Below are positions 63,565 to 64,000 of a DNA stretch of 64,000 bases, piece by piece. Source of the DNA: Stenotrophomonas ginsengisoli. Lineage in GTDB: Bacteria; Pseudomonadota; Gammaproteobacteria; Xanthomonadales; Xanthomonadaceae. The stretch spans positions 1 through 64,000 of the forward strand of contig NZ_LDJM01000027.1 of assembly GCF_001431485.1 (NCBI RefSeq). Reading direction: 5' to 3'. The translations under genes and the position numbers were made by a program. How positions within the stretch are numbered: position 1 is the first letter of the stretch; each line of letters starts with the position of its first letter. The notes below the pieces were generated by a model. The model was not told the DNA's origin, ran no database searches, and saw nothing but the letters and a program-made list of their open reading frames with translations.

Positions 63565-64000
63565 TCAGGGGCGGGTGTTTTCGCTTTCCACCACCATGTC
63601 CAGCACATAGGCCTGGGACGGGGCATCGGCCGGCGGGTTGGCGATGTCATAGCGCTTGACCCGCAGCACGTTGCGCACGCCGGCCTCGTGCTGGTAACCC
63701 TCGATCTGGCCGTAGAAGTGACTGAAGGCCTCGCTGCTGGGCTGCTTGATGCTGTGCTCGTCGTAGTGGACCGGGCGCACCTGCAGGCACTGCGCATTGG
63801 CCATCACGCCGTGGGTGCAGGGCTTCAGCTCCGGCCCCACTTCCAGGAACACGGTCTGGCCGGGGCCACCGTAGCGGGTCTCGGCGGTCGGTACCCCCTT
63901 GAAGTCCAGCACGTCACCGTTGGCGGTGACCAGCACCAGCTGCTGGCTGGTACGGGTACGGATGGTCAGCGGCTTTTCCAGTGCCGCGCCCAGCACCTGG
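63565..64000 (-). CDS. DUF4377-domain protein, cut by the window edge
   Basis: The C-terminal 144 residues of a protein whose frame stays open to the edge; the true start lies outside. It contains the DUF4377 pattern: a conserved Cys in KPCTHG and another in AQCLQV, then FSHFYGQIEGYQHEAGVRNVLRVKRY and a terminal Tyr-x-Leu strand. This domain often follows a META domain in exported lipoproteins, which would be N-terminal and is not visible here. Confidence 0.75.
   Translation of the reverse strand, partial: QVLGAALEKPLTIRTRTSQQLVLVTANGDVLDFKGVPTAETRYGGPGQTVFLEVGPELKPCTHGVMANAQCLQVRPVHYDEHSIKQPSSEAFSHFYGQIEGYQHEAGVRNVLRVKRYDIANPPADAPSQAYVLDMVVESENTRP

Overview
The window is high-GC chromosomal DNA of a gammaproteobacterium of the Xanthomonadaceae, most likely Stenotrophomonas. 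This rests on split glyQ/glyS subunits, a tatABC operon with a short tatA, tamA/tamB, paired M61 peptidases and GTAG-headed palindromic REP repeats between genes. The genus is inferred from gene content and style, not from a marker alignment. No rRNA, tRNA, CRISPR array or intact transposon was found.

Layout. 1-7077: an alpha/beta hydrolase divergent from bioY, ferrochelatase, a secreted SYLF protein, tatABC, a BPSS1780-type membrane protein and a class I glutamine amidotransferase. 7398-16542: glyQ, a small membrane protein, glyS, then tamA-tamB. 16543-17118: a tandem REP array. 17119-22564: an Frm2-like nitroreductase with a candidate operator, a secreted zinc amidase, a possible 2H phosphoesterase and an M61 peptidase.

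22641-32095 is a compact defence island of visibly lower GC. It carries vsr and, on the other strand, a MORC-like GHKL ATPase, a Z1 helicase-like ATPase, a PD-(D/E)XK nuclease, an AIPR protein and a 5-methylcytosine DNA methyltransferase. The four restriction-side genes overlap or nearly touch and probably form one operon. A 9-bp inverted repeat covers the ribosome-binding site of its first gene. This corresponds to the MORC/MutL-type restriction-modification systems predicted by comparative genomics, and is the most interesting part of the window.

32171-44752 is a long minus-strand block. It contains two TldD-like peptidases with Tat signals, a TldE-like partner without a signal, a Tat-signal DUF4159 protein, MoxR, DUF58, BatA, a histidine-rich DUF4175-like protein and a membrane protein. 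Three predicted Tat substrates therefore lie in the same window as tatABC, suggesting an exported TldD/TldE system.

44852-64000 is housekeeping and envelope material: a DUF938 methyltransferase, a second M61 peptidase, a TPR protein, an AEC transporter, a lipoprotein, a second REP locus, a Ycf46-like AAA ATPase, an orphan ParA, SixA, YceI, a phospholipase D lipoprotein, a hotdog thioesterase, a PAS-PAS-GAF-GGDEF-EAL protein, a lysophospholipid acyltransferase, a YheT hydrolase, a TPR sulfotransferase, a PEBP protein and a DUF4377 gene cut by the right edge.
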